From Nonomuraea soli (lineage in GTDB: Bacteria > Actinomycetota > Actinomycetes > Streptosporangiales > Streptosporangiaceae): DNA of 64,000 nt. The stretch lies in NCBI RefSeq assembly GCF_013761175.1, contig NZ_JACDUR010000003.1:186001-250000 (forward strand), read 5' to 3'. Shown piece by piece: positions 33,440 to 41,673 of this stretch. Position 1 is the stretch's first letter. Each line of letters opens with the position of its first letter. The translations under genes were made by a program, and so were the position numbers. The notes beneath the pieces were generated by a model. That model ran no database searches and was not told the origin of the DNA. It worked only from the letters and a program-made list of their open reading frames with translations.

Positions 33440-36400
33440 TCAGCTCTCCTCCTTGAGCAGGGCGGCCGCGCGGGCCCACAGCTCGTGCGCTCCCTGGTCG
33501 TTGTTGAGCATGGCCTCCGTGGCCGCCAGGGCCTCCAGGGCCCGCACGTGCCAGATTCTGGCCCCGAGTTCCTCGAAGATCCTCGCGGCCAGGGTCAGGC
33601 TCTCCCTCGCGGACGCGGCGTTCCCCGTACCGAAGTGGAGGTTGCCCAGGGCCAGCGAGGTGACCCCCACGACGAACTGCTCGCCGACCCGCAGGGCGAT
33701 CTCCCGTGAGGTGAGCAGCGCCTTCTCCGCCTCGTCGGTACGGCCCTGCTGGGCGTAGGTCTCGCCCAGCACCCGCAGCACGTACGACTCTCCCACGACG
33801 TCACGCAGCTGGCGCACCGTCTCCAGCGCCTTCTCCAGCGTCTGGCGCGCGGCGTCTATGCGCTGGGTGCGCAGCAGCACCTCGCCGAAGCGGTACAGCG
33901 CCTGGGCCAGGCCGCGCTGGTAGCCGATGTCCTCGAAAGTGCTGACCGCCGCCCTGAGCAGGTGGTCGGCCTCGCCGTACGAGCCCTTCTCCAGCAGCAC
34001 CTGGGCGGTGCTGGCCAGGACGTGGGCCTGCGCGGCACGGTCACCGGCCGCGCGCAGCATCTCCTCCGCCCGTTCGTAGCGTTCCAGGGCCAGCTCGAAC
34101 CGGCCGGCGATGCGGTCGAGCAGTGCGAGGTTGCGCAGGGCCAGCGCGCTGCCGTGCTCCTCCCCCTGCTCCTCGAACATGCGGCGGGCCTGCAGCAGGA
34201 GGCGCTCCGCGTCGTCGTAGCGCTGCCGGAACAGCTCAAGGCTGCCCAGGCCGTAGATCATGGCGGCCTCGCCGCGGGCGTCGGCGTCGCGGCGGGCGGC
34301 GGCCAGGGCGAGCTCGTGCGTGGAGCGCCAGTCGTCGAAGTAGCTGCGCGACTCGAAGAAGGTCGCCGACGTCATCGCCAGGTCCCAGCACAGCGCGCGG
34401 CCGCCGGCCCCGGCAGCCTGGCCGATGACCGCCAGCAGGTGCGGGCGCTCGGCCTCGAACCATTCGATCGGGTCGGGCATCAGCCTGTCGATCACGGTGC
34501 TGGGCAGCCGGTAGCGCTCCGCCGTACCGTGCAGGACGGCGAAGTCCCCGCCGAGCAGCCGGGCGTGGGCGGCCTCGACCAGTCCGAGCCAGCAGCCGAG
34601 CGCCCGGCGAAGGGCGGCGTTGCGTTCCTGCTCGCTCTCCTCGGCCATGACGCGCTCGCGGGCGTACAGGCGCATCAGGTCGTGGAAGCGGTAGCGTGCC
34701 TGGCCGCCGGATCTGGGCTGGCTCAGCTCCAGCAACTGCGCGTCGACGAGCTGCTCGATCAGGTCCTGGGCCCGGTCGGGGTCCACCTCCAGCAGGGCGA
34801 CGCCCAGCCACGGGCCGAACTCCGCGACATCGAGCAACGCCAGCCGCCTGAACATGATGGCCACCTGCGGCGCCAGGTCGCGGTAGCTGAGGATGAACTT
34901 GGTGCGCAGGTCCACCTCGCCCTGGCTGAGCTCGTCGAGCCTGCGGCTCTCGTCGGTGAGCCTGGCGACGAGGTCGGCGCTGGTCCACGACGGCCGTACG
35001 GCCAGCCGCGCGGCGGCGACGCGCAGCGCCAGCACGAGCCCGCCGCACAGCTCGCTGAGGCGCCTGGCCCCTTCGGGGTCGGCGTGCACCCGCTGCTCGC
35101 CGGCGATGCACGCGAGCACGTTCACGCCCTGCTCGGGCGGCAGCACGTCCAGGCGGAGCGGGGTGGCGCCCTCCAGCGTGATGAGCCCGGCGAGCTGGCC
35201 GCGGCTGGTCACCAGGACGGCGCAGCCCGGCGCGCCGGGTAAAAGGGGCCTGACCTGGCTGGAGTCGCGGGCGTTGTCGAGCACGAGCAGGAGCTTGCGC
35301 CCGGCCAGGACGCTGCGGAACAGGGCCGCGCGCTCCTCCAGCGTGGCCAGGGGATGCTGACGGGTGACGTTCAGCGCCCGCAGCAGGGTGTCGAGCACGT
35401 CGAAGGGCGAGACCGGCGGGCCCGTCTCGGAGAAGCCGTTGAGATCGACGAAGATCTGACCGTCGGGGAAACGGGAGGCGACACGATGCGACCAGTGCAC
35501 CGCCAGGCCGCTCTTGCCGACACCGCCCATCCCGGTGATGACGGCGACGAACGGCCGGCCCGCCCCTGTCTTGGTGTCGAGGAGCTCGTCGAGCCTGGCG
35601 ATCTCCTCGTCGCGGGCGACGAAACCGGTCACGTCCGGCGGGAGCTGGGCGGGAACGGCCGGCGACGACTCGGGCGCGGCACGTTCCACCGCGAGGCGGC
35701 CCTGCCGCTGCCCGGTCTCGCCGCGCAGGATCGCCTCGTGCAGTTCGGCCAGCTCGGCACCGGGTTCGAGACCCAGTCTCTCGATGCTGAGCCGGTAGCC
35801 CTCCTGGTAGACCGCGAGGGCCTCGGCGCGACGTCCCGCCCGGCTCTGGGCCAGCATGAGCAGTCCGCGCAGGCGTTCGCGCAGCGGGTAGGCCGCGACG
35901 AGCGCGACCAGCTCTCCGACGATCTGGAGGTCGCGCGACAGTTCCAGCTCGACCTCGAAGAACTCCTCCAGGATGGCCAGGCGCCACTCGCCGAGCCGCT
36001 CGGACTCCGCGCGCACCAGCTCGCCCTCGACCCCGGTCAGCGGGTCGCCCCGCCACACGGTCAGCGCGCTCGACAGCTGTTCCGAGGCCTTCTCCAGGTT
36101 GCCCGCCATCCTGGCCGTGCGGGCCTGGCGCAGGGAGACCTCGACCTCCTTGATGTCGAACCTGTCGTCCTCGGCCAGCCGCAGCAGGTAGCCGGAGGAG
36201 GCGGTCACGATGGGGTCGTGGGCCACCCCGGCCGCGGCGAACTCGCGGCGCAGGCCCGACACGCAGATGGCCACCTGGTTCCTGGCGGTCACCGGAGGGT
36301 TCTCGCCCCAGATCGCGGCGCTCAGCCGGTCGGTCGAGACGACTCTGCCCACGTTGAGCAGCAGGGTCGCCAGGACGGTCCGCCGGCGTGATCCGCCCAG

Positions 36401-36457
36401 CGAGATATGCACGTTTCCCGTGACCGCTGTCAGCGGACCAAGGACACGAAACTCCAT
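33440..36457 (-). CDS. AfsR/SARP-family activator with NB-ARC and TPR domains
   Basis: 1,005 aa. Residues 1-95 are an OmpR-type winged helix ('RVLGPLTAVTGNVHISLGGSRRRTVLATLLLN'), ~95-245 the bacterial transcriptional activation domain ('DLQIVGELVALVAAYPLRERLRGLLMLAQ'). Next is an NB-ARC ATPase with the P-loop 'GMGGVGKSGLAV' (~305) and 'KLLLVLDNARD'. The last ~300 residues are TPR repeats. SARPs switch on secondary-metabolite operons by binding direct repeats near the -35. Codon 406 (35240-35242) is TTA. The ATG at 36457 is chosen because 'MEFRVLGPL' is the usual family start. It likely activates the surrounding cluster. Confidence 0.92.
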   Translation of the reverse strand: MEFRVLGPLTAVTGNVHISLGGSRRRTVLATLLLNVGRVVSTDRLSAAIWGENPPVTARNQVAICVSGLRREFAAAGVAHDPIVTASSGYLLRLAEDDRFDIKEVEVSLRQARTARMAGNLEKASEQLSSALTVWRGDPLTGVEGELVRAESERLGEWRLAILEEFFEVELELSRDLQIVGELVALVAAYPLRERLRGLLMLAQSRAGRRAEALAVYQEGYRLSIERLGLEPGAELAELHEAILRGETGQRQGRLAVERAAPESSPAVPAQLPPDVTGFVARDEEIARLDELLDTKTGAGRPFVAVITGMGGVGKSGLAVHWSHRVASRFPDGQIFVDLNGFSETGPPVSPFDVLDTLLRALNVTRQHPLATLEERAALFRSVLAGRKLLLVLDNARDSSQVRPLLPGAPGCAVLVTSRGQLAGLITLEGATPLRLDVLPPEQGVNVLACIAGEQRVHADPEGARRLSELCGGLVLALRVAAARLAVRPSWTSADLVARLTDESRRLDELSQGEVDLRTKFILSYRDLAPQVAIMFRRLALLDVAEFGPWLGVALLEVDPDRAQDLIEQLVDAQLLELSQPRSGGQARYRFHDLMRLYARERVMAEESEQERNAALRRALGCWLGLVEAAHARLLGGDFAVLHGTAERYRLPSTVIDRLMPDPIEWFEAERPHLLAVIGQAAGAGGRALCWDLAMTSATFFESRSYFDDWRSTHELALAAARRDADARGEAAMIYGLGSLELFRQRYDDAERLLLQARRMFEEQGEEHGSALALRNLALLDRIAGRFELALERYERAEEMLRAAGDRAAQAHVLASTAQVLLEKGSYGEADHLLRAAVSTFEDIGYQRGLAQALYRFGEVLLRTQRIDAARQTLEKALETVRQLRDVVGESYVLRVLGETYAQQGRTDEAEKALLTSREIALRVGEQFVVGVTSLALGNLHFGTGNAASARESLTLAARIFEELGARIWHVRALEALAATEAMLNNDQGAHELWARAAALLKEES

Positions 36458-36505
36458 GCACCCACCCACTGGCTCGTCTCAGCCGGGCCCTAGGAAGATC
36501 GTACG

Positions 36506-36526
36506 ATATCCACCTATAGGGGATAT
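36506..36526. promoter_or_regulatory. Inverted repeat in the divergent regulator promoter region
   Basis: ATATCC (36506-36511) and GGATAT (36521-36526) are inverted across nine bases, and the centre contains the perfect palindrome CCTATAGG (36513-36520). The region 36,458-36,669 is much more AT-rich than its surroundings and separates the SARP and LuxR-like genes, so it holds both promoters. Confidence 0.55.
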
Positions 36527-36669
36527 AACAAGAAATGACAAGGAACCTCCACTTCAACTGTCGATGATGCTTCGTTCAATGCGGCGATAACTCGGTGAAA
36601 TCGCAGGCAAATACCCAGCCAGTAGCGTTCGGAGTACTGATACTTCGACTGGCAACCGGGTTGGTATCG

Positions 36670-37302
36670 ATGTCTCTGAACACCAGCAGACCCCTACCCT
36701 TCAACCCAGCACTGCAGCTCGAGCTGCCTCTCCTCGAGCTGGAACTGGCCGAGCAGACCCAAAGCGAGCTGCTCGTGCTCTCAGCGGAGCCGGAGCGGAT
36801 GCACCCCGCCCTGCCGCGCCTGTTCGCCCGGATGGCGCGACGCCGCGTCGCCGTCCACATCCTGCACGGGCCCGGTCAGCCGGGCCGTACGTCCCCGCTC
36901 GCGCAGGCCTGGCAGGCCGGAGCGACCGTCAGGACCGTGGTGGGACTCCCCTACCAGGTCCTCGTACGCGACCGCATGGTCACCTACGTGGCGCATCCAG
37001 GACCGACCTCGTCGGAGCGGCTGGAGAGGATCGCCAATCCGCTGGTCGCGTCCTCGGTGGCCGGGGTCTTCGACACCATCTGCCGCATCCTTCACGACAA
37101 GGGCAACGGCACGCTCGACGACGACGGTCAGGACGAGGTCCTGCGCGCGCTCGACGACGGGCTCACCGACGACCGGGCGGCCGCCCGGCTGCACCTCAGC
37201 AAGCGCACGTTCGCCAGGCGCGTGGCAGGCGTGATGGAGCGCCTCAACGCCAACAGCCGCTTCCAGGCCGGGGCGGAGGCCGTCAGGCGAGGCTGGATCT
37301 GA
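36670..37302 (+). CDS. LuxR-type (helix-turn-helix) regulator
   Basis: 210 aa from the ATG at 36670. An in-frame GTG at 36595 is less likely: the 25 codons between use AT-ending triplets unlike the rest. The N-terminal part resembles the PLD-like sensor of TrmB-type or LuxR-like regulators ('ALPRLFARMARRRVAVHILHGP'). The C-terminus is a LuxR-type helix-turn-helix: 'LDDGLTDDRAAARLHLSKRTFARRVAGVMERL'. It diverges from the SARP gene with a palindromic region between them, and converges on the phosphodiesterase gene with a 20-bp overlap. It probably helps to control the cluster. Confidence 0.75.
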   Translation: MSLNTSRPLPFNPALQLELPLLELELAEQTQSELLVLSAEPERMHPALPRLFARMARRRVAVHILHGPGQPGRTSPLAQAWQAGATVRTVVGLPYQVLVRDRMVTYVAHPGPTSSERLERIANPLVASSVAGVFDTICRILHDKGNGTLDDDGQDEVLRALDDGLTDDRAAARLHLSKRTFARRVAGVMERLNANSRFQAGAEAVRRGWI

Positions 37303-38365
37303 CCCAGCGGGCGAACGGGACCCGCATCTCCTCGGGGCTGAGCGCTCCGTGTTCGTGACGGAGCCGAGGATCGGGCAGGGGGAAGCTCGGCGACGTGGCT
37401 ATCGCCACCACCCCGCCCAGCCGCTCACGCACCTGAGTGGACGGCTCCACACAGTCGAGTTCGGCCGCACGCATCACCCTGGCGTGGCCGTCCATGGCCT
37501 CGGCCAGCCGGTCCGCGACCTCCCTGTCCATGCCAGGGCGCGGGTAGAGCCACCGCACCCGGCCCGCGCCGCCGCCCGGCAGCTCGCACAGGCCGGCCAC
37601 GTCCACCTCGGCCCAGCGCCTGGCCAGGGCCGGGTCGGGCGCGACGGGGACCAGGCCGTGGTCGGCGTAGGCGAGCACGCTCCAGCCGCGTGCGGCCCAG
37701 CCGGACGCGTGCCGCTCCAGTACGGCCAGCGCGCTCATGGCCGCCTCGTCGTAGCCGTGGCCGTGCAGGTGGTCGTCGAGGTTGACGTAGACCCACAGCA
37801 GCAACGGGACGCGGCGCGGGACCGAGATCGCCGCCTCGACGTCCGCCACGACACCCGTCACCAGCTCGTGCGGATCGCGGGCCAGGGCGTGCCGCGCGGG
37901 CTGCCGGGCGGCGCCTCTCGTCAGGGTCCGCACCCAGGGCCCGCGGAGCAGGTCGAGCTCGCGGCCCACCACCACGGATTCGGCGCCTTCCGCGCGCTCG
38001 AAGAGCGTGGTCAGAGGCGGGACGGGCTCGCGCGGGGCGGGCTCACCCGCCAGGACGTCGCCCGTGATCACGTTGATGAGCGGCCCGCCGGCACGCTCGC
38101 GATAGGCGGCGCCCACGACCAGGTGCTCGCTCACCGGCGCGCCCGTGATCGAGGTCAGCCACGCGGTGGCCGACGTGCTGGGGAAGGTGGAGGTCAGGCA
38201 CGTGAGCTCGGCGGAGCGCCAGGCCTGCCCGGCGGCCCGCCACGAGAGCCCGTCGACGGCCAGGACGATCACACCGCGACCGCCCCGGCCCAGTTCGGAG
38301 AGAACCAGGCCGGGGACGGCACGCAGATCGAGCCCGGGGCTGGGGATAGTCCCGGTCTCAGTCAT
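37283..38365 (-). CDS. Type I phosphodiesterase/alkaline phosphatase-superfamily protein
   Basis: 360 aa. The fold marks are 'GVIVLAVDGLSWRAA' (first metal Asp, ~36), 'TSTFPSTSATAWLTSITG' (nucleophile Thr/Ser, ~57-75), 'VYVNLDDHLHGHGYDE' (Asp/His, ~192-205) and 'AYADHGLVPV' (Asp-His, ~232). Members cleave phosphodiester or pyrophosphate bonds, including nucleotide adducts. The ATG lies one base after the stop of the 47-aa peptide gene, so the two form a bicistron. A role in removing a phosphate or nucleotidyl group from the peptide or product is possible but unproven. Confidence 0.75.
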   Translation of the reverse strand: MTETGTIPSPGLDLRAVPGLVLSELGRGGRGVIVLAVDGLSWRAAGQAWRSAELTCLTSTFPSTSATAWLTSITGAPVSEHLVVGAAYRERAGGPLINVITGDVLAGEPAPREPVPPLTTLFERAEGAESVVVGRELDLLRGPWVRTLTRGAARQPARHALARDPHELVTGVVADVEAAISVPRRVPLLLWVYVNLDDHLHGHGYDEAAMSALAVLERHASGWAARGWSVLAYADHGLVPVAPDPALARRWAEVDVAGLCELPGGGAGRVRWLYPRPGMDREVADRLAEAMDGHARVMRAAELDCVEPSTQVRERLGGVVAIATSPSFPLPDPRLRHEHGALSPEEMRVPFARWVRSSLA

Positions 38366-38366
38366 G

Positions 38367-38510
38367 TCAGTAGTTCGGCACGCAGTCAGTGCACGTGGTG
38401 CGGAACTTCATGACCTGGACCTCCTGGCGCGCGGCGAGCATTTTCGCCACGAATTCAGGTGTTGTCATGATGGGAGTTTCGACGGCGGTCTGGACGCTTT
38501 CCTGAAACAC
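38367..38510 (-). CDS. Candidate RiPP precursor/scaffold peptide with CxxC core
   Basis: 47 aa. A perfect AGGAGG lies five bases before the GTG, which fixes the start; its own promoter is 50-75 bp upstream. The N-terminal 34 residues look like a leader ('FQESVQTAVETPIMTTPEF', 'VAKMLAARQEVQVM'). The C-terminus is KFRTTCTDCVPNY, with two Cys three apart. It is followed one base after its stop by the phosphodiesterase gene and preceded on the same strand by an exporter, an M28 peptidase, a methyltransferase-aminotransferase fusion and a sulfur-transfer-type enzyme. No family is known to me. It could be a modified product or a scaffold whose C-terminal residues are tailored and then released. Confidence 0.7.
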   Translation of the reverse strand: MFQESVQTAVETPIMTTPEFVAKMLAARQEVQVMKFRTTCTDCVPNY

Positions 38511-38556
38511 GGGCGCCTCCTGAATTTCGATCGGCTTTCGCCAATTTCCTGATTTC

Positions 38557-38585
38557 AGAGTAAAAATGGCGAATGCAGTGGTCAA
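38557..38585 (-). promoter_or_regulatory. Sigma-70-type promoter of the 47-aa peptide gene
   Basis: On the minus strand TTGACC (38585-38580) and TACTCT (38562-38557) are separated by 17 bp, close to the -35/-10 consensus. Transcription would begin near 38,550, about 40 bases before the GTG. It overlaps the end of the exporter gene, so the peptide can be made separately from the upstream operon. Confidence 0.65.
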
Positions 38586-39793
38586 TCAACAGGCGTCAAC
38601 GTGGCATCAATCCGCCAGTCTCGCCTCACCAGCACCGACACGGCAACGACGGCGAAAATCACCGCCGCCACCGCATAGATCACCCGGAAATCCAAGATCG
38701 CCACCACGAGCGTCCCGATCCCCATTGAGAGCACGAACGGAAGGTCGATGACGGCGTCCATTGCGGTGAGCGCCCGGCCTTGCATCCCGGCCTCCGTCCG
38801 GCGCTGTACGAGCGTCGTCGTGGCGACCATGAAAATCGGAATGGAAAGCCCCACGAGAACACCACCGGCGCACATCGTCACCTCTGTCGCGGGGATCACG
38901 AAAGCCAGGCCCGCCGCGCTGAGGACGAACCCCACGGCCGCCGCACGATGCTCGCCGTACCTCCTGATGAGCGGGGCGACCGCGAAGCCGCCGGCGACGG
39001 AGCCGGCGCCCTGGAAGGCGGCGATGACGCCGACGAAAGCCGCAGGGCGGCCGAGCCCCTGCTCCACGGCGGCGAACATGGCCGCGTTGACCAGCCCGGC
39101 CGCCGACAGGGCGGCGGCCACCGCCAGCACACCGGCACGCAACTCCCTCTCGCCCATGAGGTGACGCACCCCCGCGAGCAGGTCGGCGCGGAACGTTCCC
39201 GGCTCCCGCTTCGCCGGGGGCGCCAGGTCGGGCACGCGCCTCAGCATGAGCAGCACCAGCACCGAGATCAGGAACGTCAGCGTGTCGAGGACCGCCACCG
39301 CCGCCAAGCCGAGCGCCACGTAGAGCGCGGCGCCGATCAGCGGGCCGAGCACCCGCAACCCCTGGCCCAGCGAGCTGAGCAGCCCGTTCGCGTCACCGAG
39401 CAGCCGCTCGGGGACCATCGAATGGATCAGCCCGCCCCTGGCCGCGGCGAAGATCGCGTTGGCGAAGCCGTACCCGAGGGTCACCACGAACACGATCCAC
39501 AGGTCGCCTGGATGGCGCACCAGCAGGAGGCAGAGCACCAGCGCCCCGGCCAGCAGGTCGTTGACGATCAGGACCTTGCGTCGCGGGAACCTGTCGACGA
39601 GCAGCCCCGTCAGCGGCGCGAAGAACGACGGCACGGAGAGCAGGATGAACACCACTCCCGCCATCGTGTCCGAGCCGGTCAGCTCCTTGACGAAGATGCC
39701 CAGCACCACCAGGAGCGCGCGGTCCCCGATCATGTTCACGGTCTGGCCGGCGAACAGCAGCAGGAACCCGCGGTCGCGCAGCAGTTCGCGCAT
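38582..39793 (-). CDS. MFS exporter
   Basis: 403 aa with about twelve helices. The N-terminus is 'LLFAGQTVNMIGDRALLVVL', and loop 2-3 is 'LLVDRFPRRKVLIV' (DRxxRR/K), with 'ANAIFAAARGGLIHSMVPE' following. This is the MFS_3/enterobactin-exporter-like branch that often exports antibiotics or siderophores. The ATG overlaps the M28 peptidase stop (ATGA). It is likely the efflux or self-resistance function of this operon. Confidence 0.85.
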   Translation of the reverse strand: MRELLRDRGFLLLFAGQTVNMIGDRALLVVLGIFVKELTGSDTMAGVVFILLSVPSFFAPLTGLLVDRFPRRKVLIVNDLLAGALVLCLLLVRHPGDLWIVFVVTLGYGFANAIFAAARGGLIHSMVPERLLGDANGLLSSLGQGLRVLGPLIGAALYVALGLAAVAVLDTLTFLISVLVLLMLRRVPDLAPPAKREPGTFRADLLAGVRHLMGERELRAGVLAVAAALSAAGLVNAAMFAAVEQGLGRPAAFVGVIAAFQGAGSVAGGFAVAPLIRRYGEHRAAAVGFVLSAAGLAFVIPATEVTMCAGGVLVGLSIPIFMVATTTLVQRRTEAGMQGRALTAMDAVIDLPFVLSMGIGTLVVAILDFRVIYAVAAVIFAVVAVSVLVRRDWRIDATLTPVD

Positions 39794-41673
39794 CAGCCCT
39801 CCTTCGCCCAGCCGGCCTCGACGAGAACGGCCAGGAATTCGTCGGCGAAATCCTGCGGGACGGTCAGGCCTGACGCGTGCTCCGCGTAGGCGGCGACGGC
39901 CGCGCGGTCCCTGCGGCCGTCGAGGCCGTGGGCCAGGGCGAGGATCAGGGCGTACGAGCGGGCTCTGGCGACGGCGGCCTGGCGTTCCAGCCACGCCCGC
40001 CCGTCCGCGCTCGCCGCCTCGGCCAGCCCGCGCAGGTTGAACGGCCCTTCCCACGTACGGCAGAGCACGGGCACGGCAGCGGGCACACGGCCTTCTGCGG
40101 CCTGGTCACCCGACGCGGCCCCGCCACCTTGCGCGGCCCCGCCATCTTGCGCGGCCCCGCCATCTTGCGTGGCCCCGCCATCTTGCGTGGTCTTCCTTGA
40201 GGTGGCGGACACGTGATCGGCGAGGCCGGTCAGCCAGGCGCGTGCCGTGCCGTCGCCGGGGCCGAAGAGCGCCTCGAACCCGTCCAGGGCGCCCAGGGCG
40301 ACGGCCCTGCGGTGCCGGAGCAGTGCCGGTGTCGCACCCCGGCACTCCAGCAGCCGGGAGGCCGCCCAGTCCACCGCGATGCCTTCCAGTTCGTCGTGCT
40401 CCCCCGCCATCCCCGCCAGCACCGCCGCGCACGCCCCCGCCACCGTGGCGGTACGGCGCAGCTCGGCCGGGTCGAGCTTGTCGAGCGAGTCGGCGGCGCT
40501 GTGGTTGAACCGGTCCGGCCAGTGCCCGAGCGTCACCGTCGGGCAGCCGACGGACGCGTCGACGAGCAGGCTGTGGTCGGAGGCCCCGACGAACGGCGTG
40601 GCCCGCCAGGCCCACGTGTCGCAGGCCACCGCCCCCGAGTAGGAGCGTGCGGCCTGCGGCAGCGCCGCCACGACGTGCTCGGCGAGCGCGTTGACGAACC
40701 CCGGCAGGTGGTCGGGGCTGCGCTCGACGATGAGCGGTCCGCCGCACCTTCGCTGGTCCTGTCCCGCCATGTCAACGTTCACAGCGGCGGCGGGCGGCCG
40801 GTCGGCGATGTCGTGCAGGTAGGCGGCCATCCCGGTGAACTCCGGACCCCAGACGAACCTGACGCCGCGCCGCCCACGTCGTCCCGCGAGCGCACGGGCC
40901 ACGCCGAGCAGCGCCGCGGTGCCGGAGGCGTTGTCGTTGACGCTCGGCCGCGGGTGGCACAGGTGCGCCGAGAGCAGCACCTCGCCGGCTTCGTCACCCG
41001 GCAGCAGTCCCGTCACGACGGGCATGGCGGCCCGCGTGTGCGTCTCGACCTCGACCCTGACCGTGCCCCGCCGCAGCAGCTCGGCGGCCTGCCCGGAGGT
41101 CACGCTGAAGGCGACCAGGCCGCTCCCCGGTGGCAGCTCGACCCGGCCAGGTCCGGGCAGCCGCCCGGTGACCAGGCCGAACGCACCGGTCCTCGCCGCC
41201 TGCGCGACGGCGACGGGCACCGGCACGTCCGAGTCGTGAACGGCCAGCACGGGCAGGCCCACGTCGTGAACGGCCAGTACGGGCAGGCCCACGTCCTGGA
41301 CGGCCGGCACTCCCCTGCCGACGGCCGCCAGGGGTAACACCCGGACCATCACGCCGCCGGGCGGGGTCGGCGCCGAGCCGGACGCGAGCGCGAACGGTTG
41401 TTCCGGATAGCGCACCACGTCGTCGACGGCGGCCCGCACCGGGGTCCATGAGTGCGGGGCGCGGAAGCTCCACCAGTGACGGCCGCCGTCGGCGGGGAAG
41501 TGGTGGAGCCGCACGTCGCTCAGCCCCGCCCGCTCCGCCCGTTCGGCGACGTACTGCGCCGCCTCCTGGATCCCGTCGGAAGCCTGGAAGCGGTCGAGCG
41601 CCGCCAGTTCCGCGACGTCCTCGACCGCTTGCCGTACGTCGAACGACGCGTGGATCTCCGAGACGACGTTCAT
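39793..41673 (-). CDS. M28-type zinc aminopeptidase-like protein (DUF4910/DUF2172 type)
   Basis: 626 aa. Zinc ligands and catalytic residues are visible: 'LSAHLCHPRPSVNDNASGTAALLG' (His and Asp, ~260), 'VWGPEFTGMAAYL' (Glu, ~290), 'NVDMAGQD' (Asp, ~310) and a late 'FNHSAADSLDKL' His. A PA-type insert (residues ~100-210) contains a 10-residue repeat VGLPVLAVHD, and a second repeat (TQDGGA type) lies near residue 505. These enzymes remove N-terminal residues from peptides. Codon 113 (41335-41337) is TTA. The gene overlaps both neighbours (ATGA). A role in releasing a modified residue or the finished product from a peptide is likely. Confidence 0.78.
   Translation of the reverse strand: MNVVSEIHASFDVRQAVEDVAELAALDRFQASDGIQEAAQYVAERAERAGLSDVRLHHFPADGGRHWWSFRAPHSWTPVRAAVDDVVRYPEQPFALASGSAPTPPGGVMVRVLPLAAVGRGVPAVQDVGLPVLAVHDVGLPVLAVHDSDVPVPVAVAQAARTGAFGLVTGRLPGPGRVELPPGSGLVAFSVTSGQAAELLRRGTVRVEVETHTRAAMPVVTGLLPGDEAGEVLLSAHLCHPRPSVNDNASGTAALLGVARALAGRRGRRGVRFVWGPEFTGMAAYLHDIADRPPAAAVNVDMAGQDQRRCGGPLIVERSPDHLPGFVNALAEHVVAALPQAARSYSGAVACDTWAWRATPFVGASDHSLLVDASVGCPTVTLGHWPDRFNHSAADSLDKLDPAELRRTATVAGACAAVLAGMAGEHDELEGIAVDWAASRLLECRGATPALLRHRRAVALGALDGFEALFGPGDGTARAWLTGLADHVSATSRKTTQDGGATQDGGAAQDGGAAQGGGAASGDQAAEGRVPAAVPVLCRTWEGPFNLRGLAEAASADGRAWLERQAAVARARSYALILALAHGLDGRRDRAAVAAYAEHASGLTVPQDFADEFLAVLVEAGWAKEG
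40115..40186. repeat. 18-bp tandem repeat inside the M28 peptidase gene
   Basis: Four units of GCGGCCCCGCCATCTTGC begin at 40115, 40133, 40151 and 40169. On the coding strand they give the low-complexity linker with repeated QDGGA. Confidence 0.8.
41234..41310. repeat. 30-bp tandem repeat inside the M28 peptidase gene
   Basis: Two and a half units starting with TCGTGAACGGCCAG at 41234, 41264 and (degenerate) 41294. They encode repeated VGLPVLAVHD decapeptides in the PA-like insert. Confidence 0.75.

Noticed and set aside
36595..36669. An upstream GTG start for the LuxR-like regulator
   Set aside because: The 25 codons are AT-ending and unlike the rest of the gene; the stretch belongs to the AT-rich divergent promoter.
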